Shown: piece by piece, positions 1-6,825 of the stretch | Layout of the letters: every line of letters starts with the position of its first letter | Position numbering within the stretch: position 1 is the first letter of the stretch | Source of the DNA: SAR202 cluster bacterium | GTDB taxonomy: Bacteria > Chloroflexota > Dehalococcoidia > Lucifugimonadales > UBA3495 | Assembly (NCBI GenBank): GCA_009392095.1 | Contig: VFHF01000126.1 | Location: 1-14,070 of the forward strand | Direction of reading: 5' to 3' | Length of the DNA stretch: 14,070 nt | The notes under the pieces: generated by a model | Database searches by the model: none | Seen by the model: the letters and a program-made list of their open reading frames with translations, nothing else | What the model was told of the DNA's origin: nothing | Position numbers and translations under genes: made by a program

Positions 1-1088
1 TGAACAGTGTGGGACTGCAGATGGCGGGCATCAACGCCGAAACGCCGGACCCCGTTGAGGGTGTGATCGATAGGGACGCCAACAGTGAACCCACCGGGGT
101 GCTACTTGAGATGTCTGCTTTCCTATCGGAAAGGGTGGACATGAGGCGGAGCCGGAACAGGATTCGGCAGGGTGTTACGGCGGCCAACCGGCTGCTGCTG
201 AGCTTCGGCATCACTTCAGTCCAAGACGCCGGACCGGAGAACGGGCTGGAGCGTTGGCAGGCTTTTCGGGACTTAGCCGATTCCGAGACTCTGCGATCGA
301 GAATCACGATGATGGCCGGCGCTGGACGCCGAGCGGACTTGATCTCTGATGGGTTAGTCTGGGGTTCAGGAGACCACCAACTGCGTCTCGGCCACGTCAA
401 GATCATGCTGACCATGACCACCGGCGCGCTCCACCCCAGCCTGAAAGAACTTCAAGAGATTGCCTTGGATGCCTGCCGGTCCGGCTTTCCCGTCGCCATC
501 CACTGCGTCGAGCAAGAAGCGGTGGCTGCCGCAGCCCAGGTGATCGCGGATCTGCCGCCTTTGCCCGCGGGAGTCCCTCCCCACCGCATCGAGCACTGCT
601 CCGAATGTCCTCCGGACGTTCTGGATTCCGTACACCGCAGCGGCGCCGCGGTGGCCACTCAACCAGGTTTTATTCACTGGAACGGACCAAGCTACCGCGA
701 GAACGTCGAAGCCTCGATGCAGCCTCATCTGTATCCCATAGGTACGATAGAATCTGCCGGAATTAAGATTGCCTTAGGGTCGGATGCTCCGGTCATTAGT
801 CCCGATCCGTGGCCCGCCATCCACAGCGCCGTCACCCGTCTGCACTACGAAGGCCGGCAACTTCCCGGTGCGGGCACGGTCAGCATCGAAACGGCCCTGC
901 GAATGTATACGCTATCGGGCGCGGAACTTGAGGGCACAGTCCCGGACAAAGGTTCGATAACGCCAAGAAAACTGGCCGACCTCGTTTTGGTGGACAGAGA
1001 TCCAGTTTCGACAAATTCTGGCGAGTTGAAAGACATCAAGGCGAAGATGACGATAATTGGGGGGGCAGTGGTCTGGGAAGGTCGGTAG
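1..1088 (+). CDS. YtcJ-like amidohydrolase, 5'-truncated by window edge
   Basis: This is the C-terminal part, about 361 residues, of a metal-dependent amidohydrolase of the YtcJ/Amidohydrolase_3 family, which usually has about 530-560 residues. The frame is open to the left edge: codons 3-8 read Asn-Ser, continuing into VGLQMAGINAETPDP, which matches the family block normally found in mid-protein. The GTG at position 9 is therefore not a true start. Visible family marks are PTGVLLE near 93-113, the metal-ligand block VAIHCVEQE near 490-516, RIEHCSE near 586-606, and GSDAPV near 778-795, which carries the catalytic Asp. The first metal motif (HxH) lies outside the window. The C-terminus (IIGGAVVWEGR, TAG) looks natural. 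The family hydrolyses C-N bonds of amide or cyclic substrates; the substrate cannot be told here. Codon use is like the neighbours. The gene ends directly against the broken end of a dehydrogenase gene on the other strand. Confidence 0.9.
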   Translation, partial: NSVGLQMAGINAETPDPVEGVIDRDANSEPTGVLLEMSAFLSERVDMRRSRNRIRQGVTAANRLLLSFGITSVQDAGPENGLERWQAFRDLADSETLRSRITMMAGAGRRADLISDGLVWGSGDHQLRLGHVKIMLTMTTGALHPSLKELQEIALDACRSGFPVAIHCVEQEAVAAAAQVIADLPPLPAGVPPHRIEHCSECPPDVLDSVHRSGAAVATQPGFIHWNGPSYRENVEASMQPHLYPIGTIESAGIKIALGSDAPVISPDPWPAIHSAVTRLHYEGRQLPGAGTVSIETALRMYTLSGAELEGTVPDKGSITPRKLADLVLVDRDPVSTNSGELKDIKAKMTIIGGAVVWEGR

Positions 1089-1090
1089 GG

Positions 1091-1321
1091 AAGATGGTCA
1101 ACGCCTGGACCGACGCTCTCAACCACGCCTGAGCCTTCGTGGCCCAAAACAGCTGGCAGAGGGAACAGAATTACACCATCAATCACCGAGATGTCGCTGT
1201 GGCAAACACCGGCGGCAGACACTTTCACCAGGACTTCGTTCCCTTTGGGATCTGCCAACTCGATGTCTTCGACTTCCAACCGCCCGCCCAATTCGTACAG
1301 GACCGCGGCCTTTACCTTCAT
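1091..1321 (-). pseudogene. Truncated zinc-dependent alcohol dehydrogenase (N-terminal 77 codons only)
   Basis: Reading down from an ATG at 1321, preceded by a good ribosome binding site (AAGGAG), the protein starts MKVKAAVLYELGG and carries the hallmarks of the GroES-like domain of zinc MDR dehydrogenases. These are GVCHSD with the catalytic-zinc Cys at residue 40, GHEGSGVVESVG with zinc His61-Glu62, and then GPGVDHL. Similarity stops at about residue 77 (position 1091). The frame then runs on as the antisense of the amidohydrolase gene to a stop at 845-847. Full-length relatives have about 340-370 residues, so the NAD-binding Rossmann domain and most of the catalytic domain are missing. It lies 94 bases downstream of the polyprenyl synthase on the same strand. 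The likely cause is a deletion or rearrangement with its breakpoint at about 1088-1091; a chimeric assembly would look the same. Any product would not be a working dehydrogenase. Confidence 0.8.
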
Positions 1322-1403
1322 GCTGGGCTCCTTCTTAACGCAAATCCAGACCCAAATAACACGAAACGAAAGTAAGTATGATCGCGTAGCCAACCCCAGC
1401 AAA

Positions 1404-1428
1404 CCCGGCGGTGCTTAGCGGCGCCGGG
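1404..1428 (-). terminator. GC-rich hairpin at the end of the polyprenyl synthase gene
   Basis: CCCGGCG (1404-1410) pairs perfectly with CGCCGGG (1422-1428) around an 11-base loop that contains the stop codon (1415-1417). On the minus strand the stem is followed by only three T, so as an intrinsic terminator it is weak. It may instead protect the 3' end or attenuate readthrough towards the dehydrogenase remnant. Confidence 0.3.
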
Positions 1429-2398
1429 CTGTGATGTAGTCGGCCAAGTCTAGCAAAGATTGTTTGGAGGGGCAGTCTGGGAGGTTCTGGAGGGTCTGGC
1501 AGGCCTTGTGGCTGTAATCTTGGACCACCTGCTCACAGTCGGGGAGGATTGTCGAGTCGTTGATCACTTCGACAACCTTCTTCAGCTTGGTATCATTTTC
1601 CCGGTCTTGGAACAGCGATTGGACCAGGTCGTCGTTGGGATAACGCTCCATCAGCATGATCGTAGGCAGGGTCAGTACGCCGTTCAGCAGATCGCTGCCC
1701 ACTGGCTTTCCCAGGTTCGACGGGTCGCCTTGGAAATCCAGCAGGTCGTCGCGCACTTGGAACGCCATGCCGATGTTGTAGCCGTAGTCGCGCAATGCTT
1801 CGACCTCGTTCTCGGGCGCTTCACCCAGAACGGCGCCCGACTCGCTGGCGGTGCAGAACAGCGACGCCGTCTTGCGGTAGATGCGGTCTTGGTATATATC
1901 CCTGGCCTGAGAGGCGTCGAAGGATGTGTAATACTCCATCAACTGCCCGCTAGCCAGTTCCATGATCGTCTCGGAAAACCGGCGGATCACCCGAATGTTG
2001 TTGGTGTCGCAGACAAAGGTGGCCGAGGTGGCGAAGACATAGTCGCCGAAGAGCACTGCCACATGGGGGCTCCAGGTGTTGCTGACGGTCGCCCGGCCGC
2101 GGCGCAGTGGCGAGTTGTCCACTGTGTCGTCATGGATCAGGGTGGCCAGGTGCAGAAGTTCCACGGCGCTGGCCATGATGATGGGACGTTCCTCGTCGTG
2201 GGGGTGAAACTGGGCTGCCAACAAAGTTATGGCCGGACGAACCCGTTTGCCGCCGCCGTCGGTCACGTATTGCAGCAGCGGTTGGACTGGAGAAGTCTCC
2301 GTTTCCGCCAGGCTGCGAAGTCTGTCATCTACTCTGGCCAGCCCGTCTCGGACCGGAGAGTAGATGGATGCTGTGCGTTCGTCTAGGCCGTGGAGCAT
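1415..2398 (-). CDS. Long-chain polyprenyl diphosphate synthase (trans-isoprenyl type)
   Basis: This 327-residue protein belongs to the trans-isoprenyl diphosphate synthases. They extend allylic diphosphates with isopentenyl diphosphate to make the side chain of quinones (probably menaquinone here) or related polyprenyls. The GGGKRVRP block is at residues 48-55. The first Asp-rich motif is DDTVD (90-94), followed by RRGR. The second is DDLLD (217-221). The residues 4-5 positions before the first motif are small (Ala-Thr, in ATLIHDD) rather than aromatic, which in this family goes with long products such as C35-C50. I prefer the ATG at 2398, giving TAATATG with the metG stop: one base between genes, suggesting translational coupling. 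A TTG at 2425 in frame would add nine residues and overlap metG. The length is normal for the family (about 320-330). The exact chain length is not readable from sequence. Confidence 0.9.
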   Translation of the reverse strand: MLHGLDERTASIYSPVRDGLARVDDRLRSLAETETSPVQPLLQYVTDGGGKRVRPAITLLAAQFHPHDEERPIIMASAVELLHLATLIHDDTVDNSPLRRGRATVSNTWSPHVAVLFGDYVFATSATFVCDTNNIRVIRRFSETIMELASGQLMEYYTSFDASQARDIYQDRIYRKTASLFCTASESGAVLGEAPENEVEALRDYGYNIGMAFQVRDDLLDFQGDPSNLGKPVGSDLLNGVLTLPTIMLMERYPNDDLVQSLFQDRENDTKLKKVVEVINDSTILPDCEQVVQDYSHKACQTLQNLPDCPSKQSLLDLADYITARRR

Positions 2399-2399
2399 A

Positions 2400-4088
2400 T
2401 TATTCTTCGGAGGCCCCGATACCAAGTTTCTGGACCTCTTCTTCGATCAATTCGGAATCCAGCTTAGTATACAGCGGCGAGGGCTGACGCAGGTCTGCGC
2501 CGGCCTTGATGCCCCCAACGATGGTATCGAAGTCCCAAGCGCCTTCTTCGATGGGGCCGTCGAATCCCAGAAATTCGTGGACTTTCTGGGAGCTGAAGGG
2601 CATGAAGGGATAGAGGATGGTCTTCAGGCAGTTGATCGCCTGCATGGCCACGGTCAGGCTGGCGCCCGCTTGGTCCCGGTCTTCTTTGATGGACTTCCAA
2701 GGGGCCTTGGTGTCCAGGTAGCGGTTGGCTTCCTGGGCCAGACCGAATGCCTGGGTCACGGCCGCCTTGAATCGGCAGTTATAGAGACTTTCGTCCACTG
2801 ATTCCATGGTCTCCCGGGCGGCGCGCAGCAAGCCTTCGTCGACCTCATCCAGCGACTGGATGCCGGGGACCTTGCCGTCGAAGTTCCGGTAGGTGAATGA
2901 GAGAACCCGGTTGACCAGGTTACCGTAGGTCGCCACCAATTCTTCGTTGTTGCGACGGACGAACTCGGACCAGGAGAAATCTGAGTCTCCCGACTCGGGC
3001 ATGTTGATCGACAGCAGGTACCGCAGGGGATCGGGGTCGTATCTCTCAAGGTAGTCGGGCAACCAGACGGCCCAGTTCTGGCTGGTGGAGAATTTCCGGT
3101 TCTCCAGACTCAGGAACTCGTTGGCGGGAACGTCGTAGGGCAGGTTCAGGCCTTTGTCGTAGGCCATGATGATCGCCGGCCAGATGATGCTGTGGAAGGG
3201 GATGTTGTCCTTGCCGATGAAGTAGTAGCTCTTGGTGGCGGGGTTTTTCCAGAAGTCTTCCCAGCTTCCGCCGTGCTGATCGGCCCACTCGACGGCCGCC
3301 GACAGGTAGCCGATGACCGCCTCGAACCAGACGTAGATGCGTTTGGAGTCATAGCCGTCCAACGGCAGGGGCACTCCCCAAGAGAGGTCCCGGGAGATTG
3401 CCCGATCTTTGAGACCGTCACGGAGAAACTGGCGGGTGAAGTTCTTGACGTTGTTACGCCAGTGGTCCTGCTTCTCCACCCACTCCAAGAGGGGTTTCTC
3501 GAAGGCCGACAACTTCAGGAAGAAGTGCTCCGATTCGCGGAACTCGGGCGTCGCCCCGCAGATGGCGCAGCGGGGATCGATCAGTTCTTGGGGGTCAAGG
3601 GTCTGGCCGCAGCTATCACATTGGTCGCCCCTGGCGCGGGTGTGTCCGCAGTGGGGGCAGGTGCCTTCCACATAGCGGTCGGGCAGGTAGCGGTCGCACT
3701 GGGCGCAGTAGGCCAGCAGCATGTTGTCGGTATAGATGTAGCCCTTGTCGTGCAGCGACTTAAATACGTCGTGGACCACTTTCTCGTGGTTCTCGGTATT
3801 GGTGGTGGTGAACAGGTCGAAGGTAATGCCCAGTTTCTGCCAGGACTCCAGGAACATGGCGTGGTAACGCTCGACGACTTCCTGGGGGGTGATGCCTTCC
3901 TGGTCAGCCCGGATGGTGATGGGAGTGCCGTGGGTGTCGCTGCCGGAGACCATCAGGACATCGTTGCCCTTCATGCGATGGTAACGGGCGAATATGTCTG
4001 CGCTAAGGTAGCAGCCGGCGATATGACCGAGGTGAAGTGGACCGTTGGCATAGGGCCAAGCAACAGCCACAAAGATACGTTCAGGCAA
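2400..4088 (-). CDS. metG: Methionyl-tRNA synthetase
   Basis: This class I aminoacyl-tRNA synthetase charges tRNA-Met with methionine in the cytoplasm and has 562 residues. The HIGH-type signature reads HLGH at residues 19-22. Four CxxC pairs (CAQC, CPHC, CDSC, CAIC) follow between roughly residues 127 and 175 and make the doubled zinc knuckle of the four-cysteine-pair MetG type. The KMSKS signature is degenerate: KFSTS at 332-336. The anticodon-binding helical bundle follows. The protein stops without the C-terminal tRNA-binding (Trbp111-like) domain that many MetG proteins carry. The start is a TTG at 4088: an in-frame TAA lies shortly upstream, no ATG or GTG intervenes, and MPERIFVAVAWPYANGPLHLGH is the normal N-terminus. 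No clear Shine-Dalgarno sequence is seen. It is the first gene of a minus-strand operon with the polyprenyl synthase. Confidence 0.97.
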   Translation of the reverse strand: MPERIFVAVAWPYANGPLHLGHIAGCYLSADIFARYHRMKGNDVLMVSGSDTHGTPITIRADQEGITPQEVVERYHAMFLESWQKLGITFDLFTTTNTENHEKVVHDVFKSLHDKGYIYTDNMLLAYCAQCDRYLPDRYVEGTCPHCGHTRARGDQCDSCGQTLDPQELIDPRCAICGATPEFRESEHFFLKLSAFEKPLLEWVEKQDHWRNNVKNFTRQFLRDGLKDRAISRDLSWGVPLPLDGYDSKRIYVWFEAVIGYLSAAVEWADQHGGSWEDFWKNPATKSYYFIGKDNIPFHSIIWPAIIMAYDKGLNLPYDVPANEFLSLENRKFSTSQNWAVWLPDYLERYDPDPLRYLLSINMPESGDSDFSWSEFVRRNNEELVATYGNLVNRVLSFTYRNFDGKVPGIQSLDEVDEGLLRAARETMESVDESLYNCRFKAAVTQAFGLAQEANRYLDTKAPWKSIKEDRDQAGASLTVAMQAINCLKTILYPFMPFSSQKVHEFLGFDGPIEEGAWDFDTIVGGIKAGADLRQPSPLYTKLDSELIEEEVQKLGIGASEE

Positions 4089-4128
4089 GGGGAAATAACT
4101 CGTTACGATTTACGGATTTAGTGGGGAT

Positions 4129-4158
4129 ATTCTATCATTGGGCGAGAGGGGAGTCCAA
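4129..4158 (-). promoter_or_regulatory. Predicted metG promoter (extended -10)
   Basis: On the minus strand the -10 hexamer TAGAAT (complement of 4129-4134) is directly preceded by TGA, making an extended -10 element. A weak -35 TTGGAC (complement of 4153-4158) lies 18 bases upstream. Transcription would start about 35 bases before the TTG start of metG. This is a sequence match only. Confidence 0.5.
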
Positions 4159-4197
4159 AGGTGGGAAGTCTACGTTTAGTCTCCGCATTATGTCTGT

Positions 4198-4226
4198 TTG
4201 ACAAGCCCCTACCCCACTGATACGAT
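4198..4226 (+). promoter_or_regulatory. Predicted promoter of the ilv-leu operon
   Basis: A perfect -35 hexamer TTGACA (4198-4203) is followed after 17 bases by TACGAT (4221-4226), a four-of-six -10. The start point would fall near 4233, just before the first stem of the T-box leader at 4251, as expected for a T-box controlled transcript. It is divergent from the metG promoter, with about 40 bases between the two -35 elements. Confidence 0.65.
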
Positions 4227-4434
4227 TCTTAGGTTAAAATATTACGAAATCCGCTAGGAACGGGAGTAGTAAGGATACCCTGCCTGAGAGAGCCGGTGTT
4301 TGGTGTAAATCCGGTGGCAGTAGGGTCCCGAACTCGCCCGGGAGCGGCCCGCCTGAAATACCAGTAAGGCGCGGCGGTTGACACCGATATAAAGTCTTCG
4401 AGTGGCCAGTGGAGTAATGGACGCCGGCCAGAAG

Positions 4435-4470
4435 AAGGGTGGTACCACGGGAAACATAAGCCCGTCCCTT
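4435..4470 (+). promoter_or_regulatory. T-box antiterminator
   Basis: AAGGG (4435-4439) pairs with CCCTT (4466-4470), and ACGGG (4447-4451) pairs with CCCGT (4461-4465). The seven-base TGGTACC (4440-4446) is left as the bulge that captures the tRNA acceptor end. The 3' strands overlap the 5' arm of the terminator, so the two structures exclude each other. Confidence 0.9.
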
Positions 4471-4490
4471 CCAGTGGGATGGGCTTTTTT
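4458..4490 (+). terminator. T-box intrinsic terminator before ilvB
   Basis: An 11-pair stem (4458-4468 with 4476-4486, one G-T pair) with a seven-base loop runs into a T tract (4485-4490). This is the default off structure of the T-box, formed when charged tRNA-Leu occupies Stem I or tRNA is absent. Confidence 0.93.
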
Positions 4491-4525
4491 ATTGGAATTT
4501 TCTAGGTGGACCTAAGGCGAACAAT

Positions 4526-6220
4526 ATGGAACTAACCGGCGCTGAAATAGTCTGCGAAAGCCTTCTGAGAGAGGGCGCCGATGTGTGCTTTGGACTGCCC
4601 GGCGGAGCAGTGCTTCCTTTATATGGGGCCCTCTCCAGCTACCCGGCCATCCGCCACATCTTGGTGCGCCACGAGCAGGCCGCCGTCATGGCCGCTGACG
4701 GCTACGCCCGCGCCACCGGCAAGGTCGGCGTCTGTATCGCCACGTCTGGCCCCGGCGCCACCAACCTGGTTACCGGCATCGCCTCCGCCCAGATGGACTC
4801 GGTCCCCCTGGTGGCGATCACCGGACAAGTGCCAAGGCCCGCCATCGGCACCGACGCATTCCAGGAAACAGACGTTACCGGCGTGACCCTGCCGATAACT
4901 AAACACAACATGCTGGTCATGGACGTTAAAGATGTGGCCCAGGCCATCCATGACGCGTTCCACATCGCCCGCACCGGGCGCCCCGGCCCCGTTTTGGTGG
5001 ACATTCCCAGGGACGTATTGCTGGGCGAGAAGACGGAATTTATGTGGCCCACCGAAACCAAGCTGCCCGGCTACAAAATCCCGGGCGAGGCGCCGGATGA
5101 CCAGGTCGCCGCCGCAGCCGAACTGATCAATAAGGCCCAGAAGCCACTGATCATGTCGGGCCACGGTGTGCTGATTTCACACGCCTACGGGCTGATGACC
5201 GAACTGGCGGAGAAGGCCCAGATCCCGGTGATAACCACGTTGTTGGGCATCAGCGCCATACCATCCGACCACGAACTGAACCTTGGCATGTCAGGCATGC
5301 ACGGGATGGCTTACAACAACTTGGCCATTGACGAGGCCGACTTGATCATCGGCTTGGGTATGCGGTTCGACGACCGGGTGACCGGCCGGATATCGGCTTT
5401 CGCTCCCAATGCCAAGTTCGTCCATATAGACATCGACGCTTCAGAAGTCGATAAAAACATCAAGACCACCGTGGGCGTGGTCGGCGACCTGAAGGCGGTC
5501 CTGGGTCAATTGCTGCCCAAAATCGAGCCCAACGTCCATATCGACTGGCGCCGGCGCATCGACCAACTGAAGGTCGAGCACCCGTCGCATCTCGTCAGGA
5601 AGTCCGATGAACTCTTGCCCCAGTATGTGCTCAAACGGTTGACTGAGGTCACCCAGGGCCGGGGCATCGTGGTCACCGGCGTGGGCATGCACCAGATGTG
5701 GGCCGCGCAGCACTGCAAGTTCAGCGAGCCCAACACCTTTATTACTTCGGGCGGCCTGGGCACCATGGGATTCGAGGTCCCCGCCGCGCTAGGCGCACAA
5801 ATAGGGCGTCCCGATACCACCGTTTGGTCGGTCTGCGGCGACGGGGGATTTCAGATGACCATGTGCGACATCGCCACCGCCGTGGAGAACCACGCCGAAG
5901 TCAAATTCGCGATCTTGAACAACAACTCCCTTGGCCTGGTCCATCAACTGCAGGAACTCTTCTTCGAGAAGGATTATGTGGCCAGCGAGTACTCGGCAAA
6001 TCCCGACTTCGTTAAGATTGCCGATGCCTACGGCATCCGAGGTATCCGCGTCACCAAACAGGAAGAGGTTGTCGATGCAGTCCAGCAGGCTATGGAGACC
6101 GCCGGGCCGGTCATCGTCGATTTCATCGTGAAGGAAGACGAGGGACTCTTCCCGTTCATCCCCAACGGGCAATCGGTCAAAGAGATGCTGGAAGAACCGG
6201 CGTTCGAAGAGATTGCCTGA
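4526..6220 (+). CDS. ilvB: Acetohydroxyacid (acetolactate) synthase, large catalytic subunit
   Basis: This 564-residue ThDP enzyme condenses two pyruvates to acetolactate, or pyruvate with 2-ketobutyrate to acetohydroxybutyrate. It is the first common step of valine, leucine and isoleucine synthesis. The N-terminal ThDP pyrimidine domain carries the family motif GLPGGAVLPLY (23-33) and the catalytic glutamate Glu50 in RHEQAA. The middle FAD-binding domain follows. The ThDP motif starts GDG at 438-440 and ends in the ILNNNSLG block about 28 residues later. Start ATG 4526 is supported by AAGGCG a few bases upstream and by alignment of MELTGAEIV with the family N-terminus. It ends TGATG, overlapping the ilvN start by one base, so the two subunits are translationally coupled. 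Control is by the leucine T-box upstream. Confidence 0.97.
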   Translation: MELTGAEIVCESLLREGADVCFGLPGGAVLPLYGALSSYPAIRHILVRHEQAAVMAADGYARATGKVGVCIATSGPGATNLVTGIASAQMDSVPLVAITGQVPRPAIGTDAFQETDVTGVTLPITKHNMLVMDVKDVAQAIHDAFHIARTGRPGPVLVDIPRDVLLGEKTEFMWPTETKLPGYKIPGEAPDDQVAAAAELINKAQKPLIMSGHGVLISHAYGLMTELAEKAQIPVITTLLGISAIPSDHELNLGMSGMHGMAYNNLAIDEADLIIGLGMRFDDRVTGRISAFAPNAKFVHIDIDASEVDKNIKTTVGVVGDLKAVLGQLLPKIEPNVHIDWRRRIDQLKVEHPSHLVRKSDELLPQYVLKRLTEVTQGRGIVVTGVGMHQMWAAQHCKFSEPNTFITSGGLGTMGFEVPAALGAQIGRPDTTVWSVCGDGGFQMTMCDIATAVENHAEVKFAILNNNSLGLVHQLQELFFEKDYVASEYSANPDFVKIADAYGIRGIRVTKQEEVVDAVQQAMETAGPVIVDFIVKEDEGLFPFIPNGQSVKEMLEEPAFEEIA

Positions 6221-6780
6221 TGACCCAAGCTAACCAAACCGAACAACATACTTTGGTCGCCCTGGTGGAAGACAAACCGGGCGTTCTGACCAAGGTTGCC
6301 AGTATGTTCCGCCGCAGGGGATTCAACATCGCCAGCCTGGCCGTGGGCAACAGTGAGCAACCTGGCCTATCCCGAATGACTTTCGTAGTCAACGGCGATG
6401 AATACACTGTGGGCCAAGTGGTCAAGCAAATGGACAAATTGATTGACGTAATAGAGGTGGCAGACATCACCAGCGAACCCATCGTCACCCGTGAATTAGC
6501 CTTGGTCAAGGTCAACACCAACCAGATGACCCGTGGCGAGATCATCCAGATCGTGAACTTATTCCGGGCCAACATCATCGACGTCGGCAGCGATTCGATG
6601 GTCATCGAAATCACCGGAGAATCGGACAAGATCAACGCCCTGCAAAACCTGCTGACGCCCTTCGGCATCCTCGAGATGCTGCGGACCGGGCTGGTGGCCA
6701 TGGTGCGGGGTCAAGCCAACGGTATGTCCAACGGGAACGGTGACCATTCAGGACAGGCCAACGGCGTCAGCCACTCTTAA
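6220..6780 (+). CDS. ilvN: Acetohydroxyacid synthase, small regulatory subunit
   Basis: This 186-residue partner of IlvB activates the catalytic subunit and confers valine feedback inhibition in this family. An N-terminal ACT domain (about residues 10-85) has the typical EDKPGVLTKVASMFRRRGFN block with the GVL loop that contributes to valine binding. The second, ACT-like C-terminal domain runs from about 90 to 165 (ELALVKVN, then IVNLFRANIIDV, then GILEMLRTG). Residues about 165-186 are an unusual low-complexity tail rich in Asn, Gly and Ser, not part of the conserved fold. The gene overlaps the ilvB stop by one base. The ilvC start follows after 45 bases. Confidence 0.96.
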   Translation: MTQANQTEQHTLVALVEDKPGVLTKVASMFRRRGFNIASLAVGNSEQPGLSRMTFVVNGDEYTVGQVVKQMDKLIDVIEVADITSEPIVTRELALVKVNTNQMTRGEIIQIVNLFRANIIDVGSDSMVIEITGESDKINALQNLLTPFGILEMLRTGLVAMVRGQANGMSNGNGDHSGQANGVSHS

Positions 6781-6825
6781 AGATTCAGTACAATAAGACG
6801 AATAACAGGGAGGGATGAAACAAAC

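Larger units (their letters stand above)
4251..4490 (+). ncRNA. T-box riboswitch leader with leucine (CUC) specifier
   Basis: This is a complete T-box leader controlling ilvB onwards by tRNA-sensing antitermination. Stem I is closed by CCGCT (4251-4255) with AGCGG (4343-4347), then a purine-rich internal loop, then CGGG (4261-4264) with CCCG (4337-4340). The specifier loop has AGTA (4265-4268) on its 5' side and GAACTCGCC on its 3' side, putting the specifier codon CTC (Leu) at 4333-4335. The distal arm starts CTGCC (4280-4284) with GGCAG (4316-4320) and holds AGAGAG and GGTG blocks typical of the tRNA-elbow contacts. Stem III is TGGCC/GGCCA (4403-4407/4426-4430). The conserved T-box GGGTGGTACCACGG follows at 4437-4450. 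Its bulge is TGGT (4440-4443), whose last base would pair with an A discriminator, as in tRNA-Leu. It fills the 437-base gap between metG and ilvB. Confidence 0.95.

Noticed and set aside
845..1090. Minus-strand continuation of the dehydrogenase frame as a real 158-residue protein
   Set aside because: Below 1091 it is only the reverse complement of the conserved amidohydrolase gene and loses all dehydrogenase similarity.
1460..2386. Long plus-strand open frame opposite the polyprenyl synthase, and a similar one at 3192-4121 opposite metG
   Set aside because: Both are shadows caused by GC-rich codon use; they have no family motifs, while the opposite strand has full catalytic motifs.
4254..4457. 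Minus-strand open frame of 67 codons opposite the T-box leader
   Set aside because: It is the antisense of a structured RNA, with no ribosome binding site and no recognisable protein character.
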